From an uncultured Ilumatobacter sp. (GTDB lineage Bacteria > Actinomycetota > Acidimicrobiia > Acidimicrobiales > Ilumatobacteraceae), in assembly GCA_938049325.1 (NCBI GenBank), contig CALICC010000289.1:1-8053 (forward strand): 8,053 bases of DNA. The letters run 5' to 3'. This document shows positions 1-5,580 of this stretch, piece by piece. Both the position numbers and the translations under genes were made by a program. The notes beneath the pieces were generated by a model. That model ran no database searches and was not told where the DNA came from. It saw only the letters and a list, made by a program, of their open reading frames with translations. Each line of letters begins with the position of its first letter. The stretch's first letter is position 1.

Positions 1-1232
1 GGTGCCACGGGGGCTACACGCTCGGCGATGTCGGGATCGAACCGCCGCTGTACTCGCGCCGCGATGGTCGCCATCGTCTCCTCGTGGTGCGGATCATCTT
101 GGTGTTCGACTTCGACGCCGTACCCGTGCGTGCGAGCGGTGCGGATGCTGTCGAGCATCTCGGCACGGTTGCGCTGTTCCAGCCAGTCGCCAACGCCCGG
201 GACGTGCCGGTAGGCGCCGTAGCTCGCTCGAGCCAGACCACGTACCGCAGCGAGACCGGGACCACTCGGCGCTGGGTCGTCGATGCCGAACCAGCGCGGG
301 CCGGACAGATGCAACATCAGGTCGGTTGCGAGTCGCTTGCCGCGCGCGCTTGCTCCAGCTCCCTCGCGGCGCCCGCCCGCGAGCAGCGCCGCGATGCTGG
401 TGGCGCACACGTCGATGTAGCGCGGACCGATTGCGTGTGGCATTGCCTGATGTGCGACGAGCGCGCTCCACAACTCGACTTCGATGTCGAGCGACTCGGG
501 CAGCAGTCGCTCGTCGATCCCGAGGAGATAGCCGACGTAGCGCCAGAGGTGGTGATGCGCGGCCAAGTCGTCAGCGCTCAACGTGATGCCGAGCCGGGCG
601 AGCGAGCGCACGTTCAGGTAGCTGAAGAGCCCGTTGGTCATGGCCAGCATCGTCTGGTCGATGGGCACGCCGACGTAGGTGTCGGCGAAGCCTGGGCTGC
701 GCGTCAACCATGACCGGATCGACGAGTGGAGGAGACGCACTCGGACCGCCGTGTCGAAGCCGAGCGAACCGGCGTCGAGTCCACCGGGTTGCAGGATGGC
801 TGAGACAAAGGCCCCGGTCTCGTGGATTCGCCGCGCCGGGTTGGTGCCAAGCCGCCCCGTTGCTCCGGTCACCAGGGTCGCCCGCGGAAACAGCGCACCT
901 GCGAACAGGCTGTGCATGAGCGACACGCCATAGGCGGGCAGGAAGCTGGTCGCGACGCGCTGGCCGCGTTCGATCATCTCGATGTCGAACCACGGCGGGC
1001 GCTGTTCGGCCCGCTCGAAGAACGCCAGCGCATGTTCGTGTCCGTCGTCGGCGAGTCGGCGGAGCTGGTCGATCTGCCCACCGTCGGGGTCGTAGGCACC
1101 TTCGTTCAAGTCGGCCATCGCCGTGTCGGAGATCGGGTCGCCGACATGCATCAGCTCGTCGAGGAGCGCCTCGCTGAAGCGTTCGGAATACTGCGCGTTC
1201 GTCGTGTCGACGAGTCGGGTGAGGTCAGACAT
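1..1232 (-). CDS. DUF2236 / MpaB-family oxygenase (3' end outside window)
   Basis: The reading frame is open from ATG at 1232 to the left edge with no stop, giving 410 residues and an unfinished C-terminus. The protein resembles the DUF2236 family (MpaB oxygenases and the latex-clearing protein Lcp), all-helical b-type haem proteins that use O2. The family-like stretch starts at PPWFDIEMIERGQR (about residues 79-92), continues through a helix ending in an LQPGG turn, then RLLHSSIR (His169, Arg173), and HHHLWR (His226-228) followed by YLLGIDERLLP. Conserved His/Arg in the last two segments are the kind of residues that hold haem in Lcp; which is the axial ligand here is inference. The length fits the family (about 400 aa). 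No signal peptide is visible, so it is probably cytoplasmic. The ATG lies inside the end of the upstream tetR gene (8-base overlap), which implies co-transcription and translational coupling. The substrate is unknown; rubber cleavage should not be assumed. Confidence 0.85.
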   Translation of the reverse strand, partial: MSDLTRLVDTTNAQYSERFSEALLDELMHVGDPISDTAMADLNEGAYDPDGGQIDQLRRLADDGHEHALAFFERAEQRPPWFDIEMIERGQRVATSFLPAYGVSLMHSLFAGALFPRATLVTGATGRLGTNPARRIHETGAFVSAILQPGGLDAGSLGFDTAVRVRLLHSSIRSWLTRSPGFADTYVGVPIDQTMLAMTNGLFSYLNVRSLARLGITLSADDLAAHHHLWRYVGYLLGIDERLLPESLDIEVELWSALVAHQAMPHAIGPRYIDVCATSIAALLAGGRREGAGASARGKRLATDLMLHLSGPRWFGIDDPAPSGPGLAAVRGLARASYGAYRHVPGVGDWLEQRNRAEMLDSIRTARTHGYGVEVEHQDDPHHEETMATIAARVQRRFDPDIAERVAPVA

Positions 1233-1845
1233 CGGATTGTGCCGCCGATGCCGTCGTTGCCGCTGAGGGAGTGCGAAGCGCTCCGACCAGACCGGCAGCC
1301 CATGCGGCGAGCGCTTGCGCGTCGGGCACGGTGTGGTGGTCGTGCATCGCTCGGCTGTACAGCGCTCCCCACATGACCTCCGCGAGCGCATCGGCATCGA
1401 GGTCTGGGTTTCGGTCGTCGATGGCTAGGTGGTTGATCCAGTCGGTGAGCCCCGACATGACGGGGGTGATCAGTTCGGCCCGTGCACGATGCAGCAGTCG
1501 TGGGTGGTCGATCAGGTCGCGATCCATGATGGTGAGCACACTTCTGTTCTCCCGGAGCCGGTCGAGCAGAAAGCGGCCGACGAGCTGTGCCTCGACCACG
1601 GGGTCGAGCGGATCACGCTCGACGGACAGCTTCTGTTGCAGATCTCGGGCCGCATTGACCTGGTCGAGAGCGAGATCGACCACCGCATCGAGCAGGGCCT
1701 CTTTCGATCCGAAATGACGGTAAAGCCCACCAGCCGAAGGCGACAGCCCGACCGCGAGCGAGATGTCCGCGACCGTTGTTGCCCGGTAACCCTGGCGAGC
1801 GAAGAGGTCGGCAGCTGCTCGAACGATGTTGGCACGGCGGTCCAT
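1225..1845 (-). CDS. TetR/AcrR-family transcriptional regulator
   Basis: This 206-residue protein has the size and two-part build of TetR regulators. The N-terminal DNA-binding domain (residues about 5-52) reads IVRAAADLFARQGYRATTV, then the helix-turn-helix ADISLAVGLSPSAGGLYRHF (about 26-45) and the typical GSKEALL. The rest is a variable helical ligand-binding and dimerisation domain that cannot be assigned to a ligand. The gene ends inside the start of the oxygenase gene, so it probably controls that gene and itself. ATG at 1845 has no Shine-Dalgarno sequence but sits six bases after a TACTCT -10 box, which fits a leaderless transcript. A palindrome covers that -10 box. The call is secure at family level; target and ligand are inferred from context only. 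Confidence 0.95.
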   Translation of the reverse strand: MDRRANIVRAAADLFARQGYRATTVADISLAVGLSPSAGGLYRHFGSKEALLDAVVDLALDQVNAARDLQQKLSVERDPLDPVVEAQLVGRFLLDRLRENRSVLTIMDRDLIDHPRLLHRARAELITPVMSGLTDWINHLAIDDRNPDLDADALAEVMWGALYSRAMHDHHTVPDAQALAAWAAGLVGALRTPSAATTASAAQSDV

Positions 1846-1851
1846 GTCGCG

Positions 1852-1857
1852 AGAGTA
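1852..1857 (-). promoter_or_regulatory. Probable -10 box of the tetR-oxygenase operon
   Basis: On the minus strand TACTCT (pattern TAnnnT) is followed by six bases and then the tetR ATG, so the transcript would begin at or next to the start codon. No convincing -35 box is seen 16-18 bases upstream, which could mean a weak or regulator-dependent promoter. Confidence 0.45.
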
Positions 1858-1867
1858 ACCGATTACT
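1854..1867. promoter_or_regulatory. Candidate TetR operator palindrome
   Basis: AGTAA-CCGA-TTACT has perfect 5-bp arms around a 4-base centre. It overlaps the -10 box of tetR and lies 9 bases from its start codon, where an autorepressor usually binds. It also lies in the region between tetR and the divergent gene at 1950, which it might affect. Binding by this regulator is inferred from position and symmetry. Confidence 0.5.
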
Positions 1868-1936
1868 TACCGCACTCACCCATCGATGAGATCCCGGTCG
1901 TGATTCGGTGAGGCCGGTTGTGACGGCGCATGGGTC

Positions 1937-1942
1937 TAGCGT
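1937..1942 (+). promoter_or_regulatory. Possible -10 box, leaderless start at 1950
   Basis: TAGCGT is followed by seven bases and then ATG at 1950. The same TAnnnT-to-ATG spacing occurs before three other genes in this window, which is why the start at 1950 is preferred over GTG at 1908. No -35 box is evident. Confidence 0.3.
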
Positions 1943-1949
1943 CGCCGGG

Positions 1950-2393
1950 ATGGGGGAGGAGCGTTCGGTGGCGGTTGCAATCGTTCACGCGATCGATGCG
2001 GGGATCGATGCGCAGGAACGGAGCCGCAGGGCGAGTCCGCCGGAGATCCGTCGGCGCTGGTTCGACATGCTCAGTCCCGCGCGGATGGTGCAGTGGCTCG
2101 TGTCAAGCGCCGAACTCAGCCCGCCGGCTGAAGTGGTGCACGGGGCAGCGCGAGTGCTCGACGAGTTCGCAACCGAACTCCACGCCGTGCAACGCCTTGT
2201 GGGTGACCTGCGGCTCGAACCGATCGTGATGCGCTCCGGCAAGTGGGGAGAGCGAGTGTGGCGTGACACCGCCGAAGCGCCGCTCGTATTTGCGGAGATC
2301 GAGGCAGCGCTCGATCTGCTGCGGGAGTATCAGACGAACCTGGCGAGCGGACGCACGGCTCTCGACGGAGGCGACGGCGCACACCGCGGATAG
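1950..2393 (+). CDS. Hypothetical protein, 147 aa
   Basis: I do not recognise this protein. It is mostly charged and helical, with no signal peptide or membrane segment. Visible traits are a basic stretch with EIRRRWFDMLSP (about residues 33-44), ARMVQWLVSSAELSPP after it, and a C-terminal helix EIEAALDLLREYQTNL before a Gly-rich end. Codon third positions are strongly G/C, as in neighbouring genes, and the frame runs against the high-G+C shadow frames, so it is likely a real gene. Translation could also start at GTG 1908 (161 aa), adding 14 residues of unremarkable sequence; ATG 1950 is chosen because a TAGCGT box sits seven bases before it. The gene is divergent from tetR and converges on the DUF222/HNH gene, with a 64-base overlap of 3' ends. 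Function unknown. Confidence 0.6.
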   Translation: MGEERSVAVAIVHAIDAGIDAQERSRRASPPEIRRRWFDMLSPARMVQWLVSSAELSPPAEVVHGAARVLDEFATELHAVQRLVGDLRLEPIVMRSGKWGERVWRDTAEAPLVFAEIEAALDLLREYQTNLASGRTALDGGDGAHRG

Positions 2394-3746
2394 CTCGGCG
2401 TTTTGACTGTCGGCGGTGAGTTGGTGGCCGTGGGTGGGGTTTCGGTGGGGTGGGGTTCTGTGGGGTGGGGTTCGGCCCAATCGGGTTCGGTTTGGCCGAT
2501 GGGCTTGATGGTGGTGTCGTCGGGTCTGATGAGGTAGATGCGGCCGTTGGTGGCGCGTCTGGTTCGGATGTTGTTGTTGTGTTTCCAGCGGTCGTCGGTG
2601 CCACACATGACCATTGCGTTGTGTTGGTTCGTGGGGCCTGCGTTGTTCGTCCACTCGACGCGGTGGTCGGTGTCGCAGAATGCGGCGGGGGTGTCGCAGC
2701 CGCGTCGGGTGCAGGTTGCGACCAGCAGTTGGGCGGCGTGGCGGGAGTGGCGAGTGAAGAGTCGTTGGGTGCGTCCGAGGTTGATGGTGACGCGGTCGGC
2801 GTCGATGACAGCGCGGCGAACACGTCCGTGGATCATCGCTCTCAATGCGGCGTCGGGGTGGACGGGTGTTGCGTTGATCGAGCAGTGCCGGTCGAGCAGG
2901 TCGCGTTCGCCCGCCTCGAACGCGTCGTCACCCACGCCGAGAATGTCGGGGGAGTCGACGAGGTTGTGGTCGTGGAGGACGTGGCCGGCGGTGACGTGAT
3001 CGATCACCACGTTGACCAACGGTTCGGGCCTCTTGCCGTCGGCGGGCGCCGCGACGGAGTCGATGAAGATGGTGTGGAGTGCATCGAACTTGCGTTGCTG
3101 CACAGTGCGCGGGAGTGGATGGTCGTATGCCTGGTCGCCGTACACGGAGCGTCGTGTGGCGCAGTCCTTCAGAAACTCGTTCTGGACGGCGTGGTCGAAG
3201 ACGGCGACCATTTCGGCGGCGGCAAGTGGCGAACCGCCTGACGCGTGGACTTCGATCGCGCCGTTGGTTTCGGTGACTGAGGCGGCGCGCTCGGTTTCTT
3301 GGAATCGTTGGGCGTCGAAGGAGCCGTCGGGGTCTGCCATGTTGATGAAGTGGTCGATGACGGTGGCGAAGTCGTCGTGTTCGAGGTGCTCGGCGTGATC
3401 CAGGAGTTGCGGTGCGAACTCGGCGAACCGGTCACCAGCGATGCGGTGAGCGTGTGCTTTGGCCAACAGGTCGACCTGTTCGACACCGATCCGCCCGGCC
3501 AGGAGCAGGTCGCCAGCGGTCGAGTGGTGGTTGACGAGTTCGGCGCGTCGGCGGAGTTTGTTGGCGATGGTGCCTGAGCAGTTGAGGGTGCCTTTCAGGA
3601 ACGCCTTCATCGATCGGGGCCCGTCGACGAGGTGGTGCAGCGACGCGTGCCTCAGCATCGCGCCTCGCGAGTTCGGCTTCTTCGAGCGCAGCATCGAGAT
3701 CGGAAGACGACATGTCGGCCAATTCTTCGATCTGCGAAACGAACAT
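2330..3746 (-). pseudogene. DUF222 / HNH-endonuclease family gene, frameshifted
   Basis: The product resembles the DUF222-HNH (13E12-repeat) family common in actinobacteria, whose cellular role is poorly known. The N-terminus starts at ATG 3746 (MFVSQIEELADMSSSDLDAALEEAELARRDAEARVAA in several parts). The rest of the family sequence, from HHLVDGPRSMKAFLKGTLN through ADPDG, YGDQAYDHPLPRT and the HNH domain CDTDHRVEWTNN...NQHNAMVMCG, lies in another frame. The switch falls at about 3636-3660 and needs a net +1 (one extra or two missing bases). The second frame stays open from 2330 up to 3943, so an annotator may call an intact CDS from GTG 3943 or ATG 3658 (442 aa), but those N-termini lack the family sequence. 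In the HNH domain the Cys-x-x-His position reads CGTD (GAC at 2594-2596), so the last catalytic/metal histidine is Asp. The C-terminus ends in a Pro/Thr-rich low-complexity tail. Two lesions suggest a decaying copy. A sequencing error at the junction cannot be excluded. Confidence 0.72.
2432..2473 (+). repeat. G-rich tandem repeat, G-quadruplex motif
   Basis: Six G tracts (one GGG and five GGGG) lie within 39 bases at 2432-2470, most separated by one T. A 15-base unit (GTGGGGTGGGGTTC plus one base) is seen twice, with a degenerate third copy upstream. On the minus strand it codes for the repeated EPHPT-type tail of the HNH gene. The tract count and short loops meet the usual pattern for a four-stranded G-quadruplex on the plus strand. 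Confidence 0.75.
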
Positions 3747-3753
3747 GCGTTCG

Positions 3754-3782
3754 ATTGTAGTTGGTTGGAACAGGTGCGACAA
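3754..3782 (-). promoter_or_regulatory. Promoter of the DUF222/HNH gene
   Basis: On the minus strand TTGTCG (3777-3782) and TACAAT (3754-3759) are separated by exactly 17 bases, a good sigma-70-type promoter. Seven bases then lead to ATG at 3746, so the mRNA would be leaderless or nearly so. This fixes the likely translation start and frame of the gene downstream. Confidence 0.6.
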
Positions 3783-3928
3783 CCTCGTCGTGAGGATTCT
3801 TGAGTTGCCACGACGAACGAGGTTCCAGCGCCCAGATGCGAAAACGAGAAACTGGGCGGAGAGCTTGCGATGGCTTCAAACTCGGCGTTCTGGTGCACAT
3901 GAGCGTCGGAAACCGACGCAGCCGTGGA

Positions 3929-3984
3929 CCAGAACCGAAACACCAGAACCGAAACACCAGAACCGACACATCAGAACCGAAACG
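3929..3984. repeat. Four 14-base tandem repeats
   Basis: The unit CCAGAACCGAAACA occurs four times head to tail: copies one and two (3929-3942, 3943-3956) are identical, copy three has one change and copy four has changes at its first and last bases. The length is not a multiple of three, which argues against a coding repeat. Function unknown; it could be a minisatellite prone to slippage or a cluster of protein-binding sites. Confidence 0.85.
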
Positions 3985-4043
3985 TGGTGTGGTCCGATTT
4001 CTTGTGGGCGAAGTGGGCGCCGTGCCGACGGACTCACCACTCG

Positions 4044-4094
4044 GTTCTCGACCCCGATTCGTTCCAGCAGGTGAAGCAAGTCGGGGTCGAGAAC
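4044..4094. repeat. Perfect 14-bp inverted repeat
   Basis: GTTCTCGACCCCGA (4044-4057) and its exact reverse complement (4081-4094) flank a 23-base loop. It is too long to be chance in a spacer of this size. It has no T tract on either side, so it is not a standard Rho-independent terminator. It may be a bidirectional terminator, a dispersed palindromic element, or the ends of a small element. Confidence 0.8.
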
Positions 4095-4135
4095 GCGAAG
4101 GCCCGAACGGAACATCACGCACCATCGAGCGAACG

Positions 4136-4165
4136 GAGAGCGCAGAGCCGGCGGGATGCGCTCTC
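4136..4165. repeat. Perfect 9-bp inverted repeat
   Basis: GAGAGCGCA (4136-4144) and TGCGCTCTC (4157-4165) are exact reverse complements around a 12-base loop that itself contains GCCGGC. It lies 41 bases from the longer inverted repeat at 4044-4094, with which it may form one structured unit. Confidence 0.7.
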
Positions 4166-4230
4166 GGCGTGTGCCGTATCGCTCATCGGGCTGCAGCGGC
4201 CCAGCGGACGCTTCCGGAGCGCCGAACAGA

Positions 4231-4263
4231 GTGGATGCCCGAGTTTGAAACACGAGCATCCAC
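4231..4263 (-). terminator. Hairpin downstream of tRNA-Ser
   Basis: In minus-strand RNA, GUGGAUGCUCG pairs with CGGGCAUCCAC to give an 11-bp stem with one U-G wobble and an 11-base loop. It begins 11 bases past the last base of the tRNA, where a terminator or 3' processing signal is expected. There is no run of U after the stem, as is common in high-G+C actinobacteria, so termination is inferred from position. Confidence 0.5.
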
Positions 4264-4274
4264 CCCCATCGGAG

Positions 4275-4359
4275 CGGAGAGGGTGGGATTCGAACCCACG
4301 GAAGCTTTCACTTCACACGCTTTCCAAGCGTGCCGATTCGGCCGCTCTCGCACCCCTCC
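4275..4359 (-). tRNA. tRNA-Ser(GGA)
   Basis: The minus strand folds as a class II tRNA of 85 bases. The acceptor stem is GGAGGGG with CCTCTCC and discriminator G at 4275. The anticodon stem CACGC/GCGTG holds the loop TTGGAAA, with anticodon GGA at 4323-4325, reading UCC and UCU serine codons. A long variable arm (GAAG paired with CTTC), typical of tRNA-Ser, precedes the T arm with the GTTCGAATC loop. The 3' CCA is not encoded. It lies about 47 bases downstream of the SRP RNA on the same strand and may be co-transcribed with it. Confidence 0.95.
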
Positions 4360-4379
4360 AGGTTGCGAACACAACGCTA

Positions 4380-4393
4380 CCGGCCGAAGCCGG
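4380..4393 (-). terminator. UUCG hairpin after the SRP RNA
   Basis: In minus-strand RNA CCGGC-UUCG-GCCGG forms a 5-bp stem closed by the very stable C(UUCG)G tetraloop. It lies about 13 bases past the SRP RNA 3' end and before tRNA-Ser. It may be a terminator or 3' trimming stop. A TAGCGT box directly after it could be a separate promoter for the tRNA. Confidence 0.4.
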
Positions 4394-4406
4394 AGGCGAT
4401 GTGAAG

Positions 4407-4516
4407 TGGTGGTGACCAGGCGGTCTGCGGCACACGAACGATGCCGATGAAGGCTGCTCCATTCCTGGCCTGACCTGGTTCACGGGCGTCCATTGCACAG
4501 GACCCGGTCACCACCG
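4407..4516 (-). ncRNA. ffs: Signal recognition particle RNA, small bacterial type
   Basis: The RNA part of the SRP binds Ffh (SRP54) and guides membrane-protein ribosomes to FtsY. The hallmark domain IV is clear: CAGGUCAGGCC, a GGAA tetraloop (4462-4465), and UGGAGCAGCC, close to the E. coli 4.5S sequence. The tetraloop is closed by an A-U pair. The ends form a long stem: GGTGGTGACC at the 5' side (4506-4515) is exactly complementary to the 3' side (4408-4417). The length of about 110 bases fits the short form without an Alu domain. The exact ends are uncertain by a few bases. It starts about 10 bases after the stop codon of the exonuclease gene and precedes tRNA-Ser; ffs next to tRNA-Ser is a known arrangement in other bacteria. 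Confidence 0.93.
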
Positions 4517-4522
4517 CTCGTG

Positions 4523-4528
4523 ATGTTA
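4523..4528 (-). promoter_or_regulatory. Probable -10 box of the SRP RNA gene
   Basis: TAACAT (TAnnnT) on the minus strand lies six to seven bases before the predicted 5' end of the SRP RNA. Its TAA is also the stop codon of the exonuclease gene. No clear -35 box is found; a small inverted repeat (GAGGC/GCCTC, 4538-4552) occupies that area. Confidence 0.4.
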
Positions 4529-5395
4529 GCGGGATGCGAGGCGTTGAGCCTCTCTCATCAGTCCGGGCGAACCAATCTGTTCTGCCATCGCTGCGAACCC
4601 ATCGGTCGGACCGGTCCAGTGCCAGTCGTCGACTGCGCCCACGTCGATGTCGGTGTCGACGGTCGCGATCTTACGGAACAGGAAGGCGTCGTCGAGGTTT
4701 GCCTGCAACGTTGCTGACAGCTTCGCTGCGCCGCGCAAGCCTTCGACGTCCCACTGCCCGGCCGCCGCTGGGATGTCTTCGATGTGCCCATAGCGGGCGA
4801 GCACTCTCGATGCGCTCTTCGCACCCCAACCTTGGAGGCCGGGGAACCCGTCGGCCGAGTCACCGACCAAGCCGAGATAGTCGGGAATGAACTCCGGCGC
4901 GATACCGAACTTGTCGATCACGCCCTGCTCGTTGATGATCTCGCGTTTGCGTCGGTCGTACTGCACGACGCGGTCGCCGCGGACGCATTGGCCGAGGTCC
5001 TTGTCGGGCGTGACGATCAGAACCTGTTCGACCCGTTCGTCGGCATCGGCAACCGCTGCGGCAGCGGCCATGGCGTCGTCGGCTTCGTGGGTGACCATCG
5101 GCCACACCACGAATCCGGCCGACGCGAGCGCATCTTCCATCACGGGGATCTGACGAAGGATGGCTTCGTCCATCTCGGCGCCGTCCTTGTAGCCGTCGTA
5201 CAGATCGTTGCGGAAGCTCTCGATCGTGTGGTCGGACGCGACGGCGACGTGAGTCGCGCCGTCAGCGATGAGCGCGAGCGTCGACGAAACGACACCCGCA
5301 GCAGCGGCCATGGGGTGGCTGTCGCCGTGTCGAGACGAGGATCCGAAGTGTTGGCGGAAGAGTTCGTATGTGCCGTCGATCAGGTGCACGCGCAT
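4526..5395 (-). CDS. 5'-3' exonuclease, PIN/FEN family
   Basis: This 289-residue protein matches the stand-alone 5'-3' exonuclease/flap nuclease family (the polymerase I N-terminal domain fold). These enzymes cut 5' flaps and primer RNA during lagging-strand synthesis and repair with metal-bound Asp residues. Visible motifs are LIDGTYELFR (Asp7), FRNDLYDGYK (Arg62 to Lys70), HEADDAMA (Glu104, Asp106, Asp107), VTPDKDLGQ (Asp131, Asp133), and GDSADGFPG (Asp179, Asp182), followed by the helix-hairpin-helix GLQGWGAKSA. All acidic motifs look intact, and the length fits stand-alone members (about 250-310 aa). ATG 5395 is preceded by TAACGT and six bases, a leaderless layout without a Shine-Dalgarno sequence. 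It is divergent from the coiled-coil gene and ends about 10 bases before the SRP RNA. The polymerase part of PolA is absent here, so this is not a truncated polA. Confidence 0.92.
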   Translation of the reverse strand: MRVHLIDGTYELFRQHFGSSSRHGDSHPMAAAAGVVSSTLALIADGATHVAVASDHTIESFRNDLYDGYKDGAEMDEAILRQIPVMEDALASAGFVVWPMVTHEADDAMAAAAAVADADERVEQVLIVTPDKDLGQCVRGDRVVQYDRRKREIINEQGVIDKFGIAPEFIPDYLGLVGDSADGFPGLQGWGAKSASRVLARYGHIEDIPAAAGQWDVEGLRGAAKLSATLQANLDDAFLFRKIATVDTDIDVGAVDDWHWTGPTDGFAAMAEQIGSPGLMREAQRLASR

Positions 5396-5401
5396 CCATA
5401 C

Positions 5402-5407
5402 ACGTTA
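5402..5407 (-). promoter_or_regulatory. Probable -10 box of the exonuclease gene
   Basis: TAACGT on the minus strand is followed by six bases and the ATG at 5395, which suggests a leaderless mRNA. A TTGGCA that could act as a -35 box lies at 5423-5428, with a short 15-base spacer. Confidence 0.45.
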
Positions 5408-5471
5408 CGCGTTCAAGGGTTCTGCCAAACCATGTCAGGAACTGGCACAGGGACTCTCAGCAATTCCTCAA

Positions 5472-5490
5472 GACGCGTGAATCGCGCGTC
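5472..5490. promoter_or_regulatory. Palindrome upstream of the coiled-coil/pilB-like unit
   Basis: GACGCG (5472-5477) and CGCGTC (5485-5490) are perfect inverted arms around seven bases. They lie between the divergent exonuclease and coiled-coil genes, about 90 bases before the latter's start, so a regulator-binding site or 5' leader hairpin is possible. No strong -10/-35 pair for the plus-strand unit was found. Confidence 0.3.
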
Positions 5491-5580
5491 GATACATGGA
5501 TGAAGGCTCACACGAGCAACGCAAACGCAGCACCGCTGCGGGCCCTGACACCATCCGCACCCCACGAGGAACGAACCGAA

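Larger units (their letters stand above)
3783..4274. other. Gene-poor spacer with repeats and hairpins
   Basis: No convincing gene is seen. The open frames here overlap each other on both strands, carry no recognisable domain and run into the tRNA. The region holds four 14-base tandem repeats (3929-3984) and three inverted repeats (4044-4094, 4136-4165, 4231-4263). All lie downstream of the tRNA-Ser gene and upstream of the DUF222/HNH promoter. Confidence 0.6.

Noticed and set aside
84..713. Plus-strand open frame (209 aa) opposite the oxygenase
   Set aside because: The minus strand carries a continuous DUF2236 protein through this region; the plus frame is a shadow.
2450..3241. Plus-strand open frame (263 aa) opposite the HNH gene
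   Set aside because: It lies opposite recognisable DUF222/HNH coding sequence, and its Gly/Val-rich translation has no family features.
3659..3943. N-terminal extension of the HNH gene from GTG 3943
   Set aside because: The extra residues do not resemble the family and run across the strong promoter at 3754-3782. The family-like N-terminus is in another frame, from ATG 3746.
3929..3984. Short CRISPR-like array
   Set aside because: Repeats are 14 bases and directly adjacent, with no spacers, and there are no cas genes.
3800..4450. Plus-strand open frame (216 aa) across the spacer and tRNA-Ser
   Set aside because: It runs through the tandem repeats, the hairpins and antisense to the tRNA and SRP RNA. 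It has no domain and no start signal.
5368..5580. Upstream extension of the coiled-coil protein by 71 residues
   Set aside because: It would begin inside the divergent exonuclease gene and cross its promoter. The added residues lack the heptad-like pattern, and ATG 5581 has a GAGGA ribosome-binding site.
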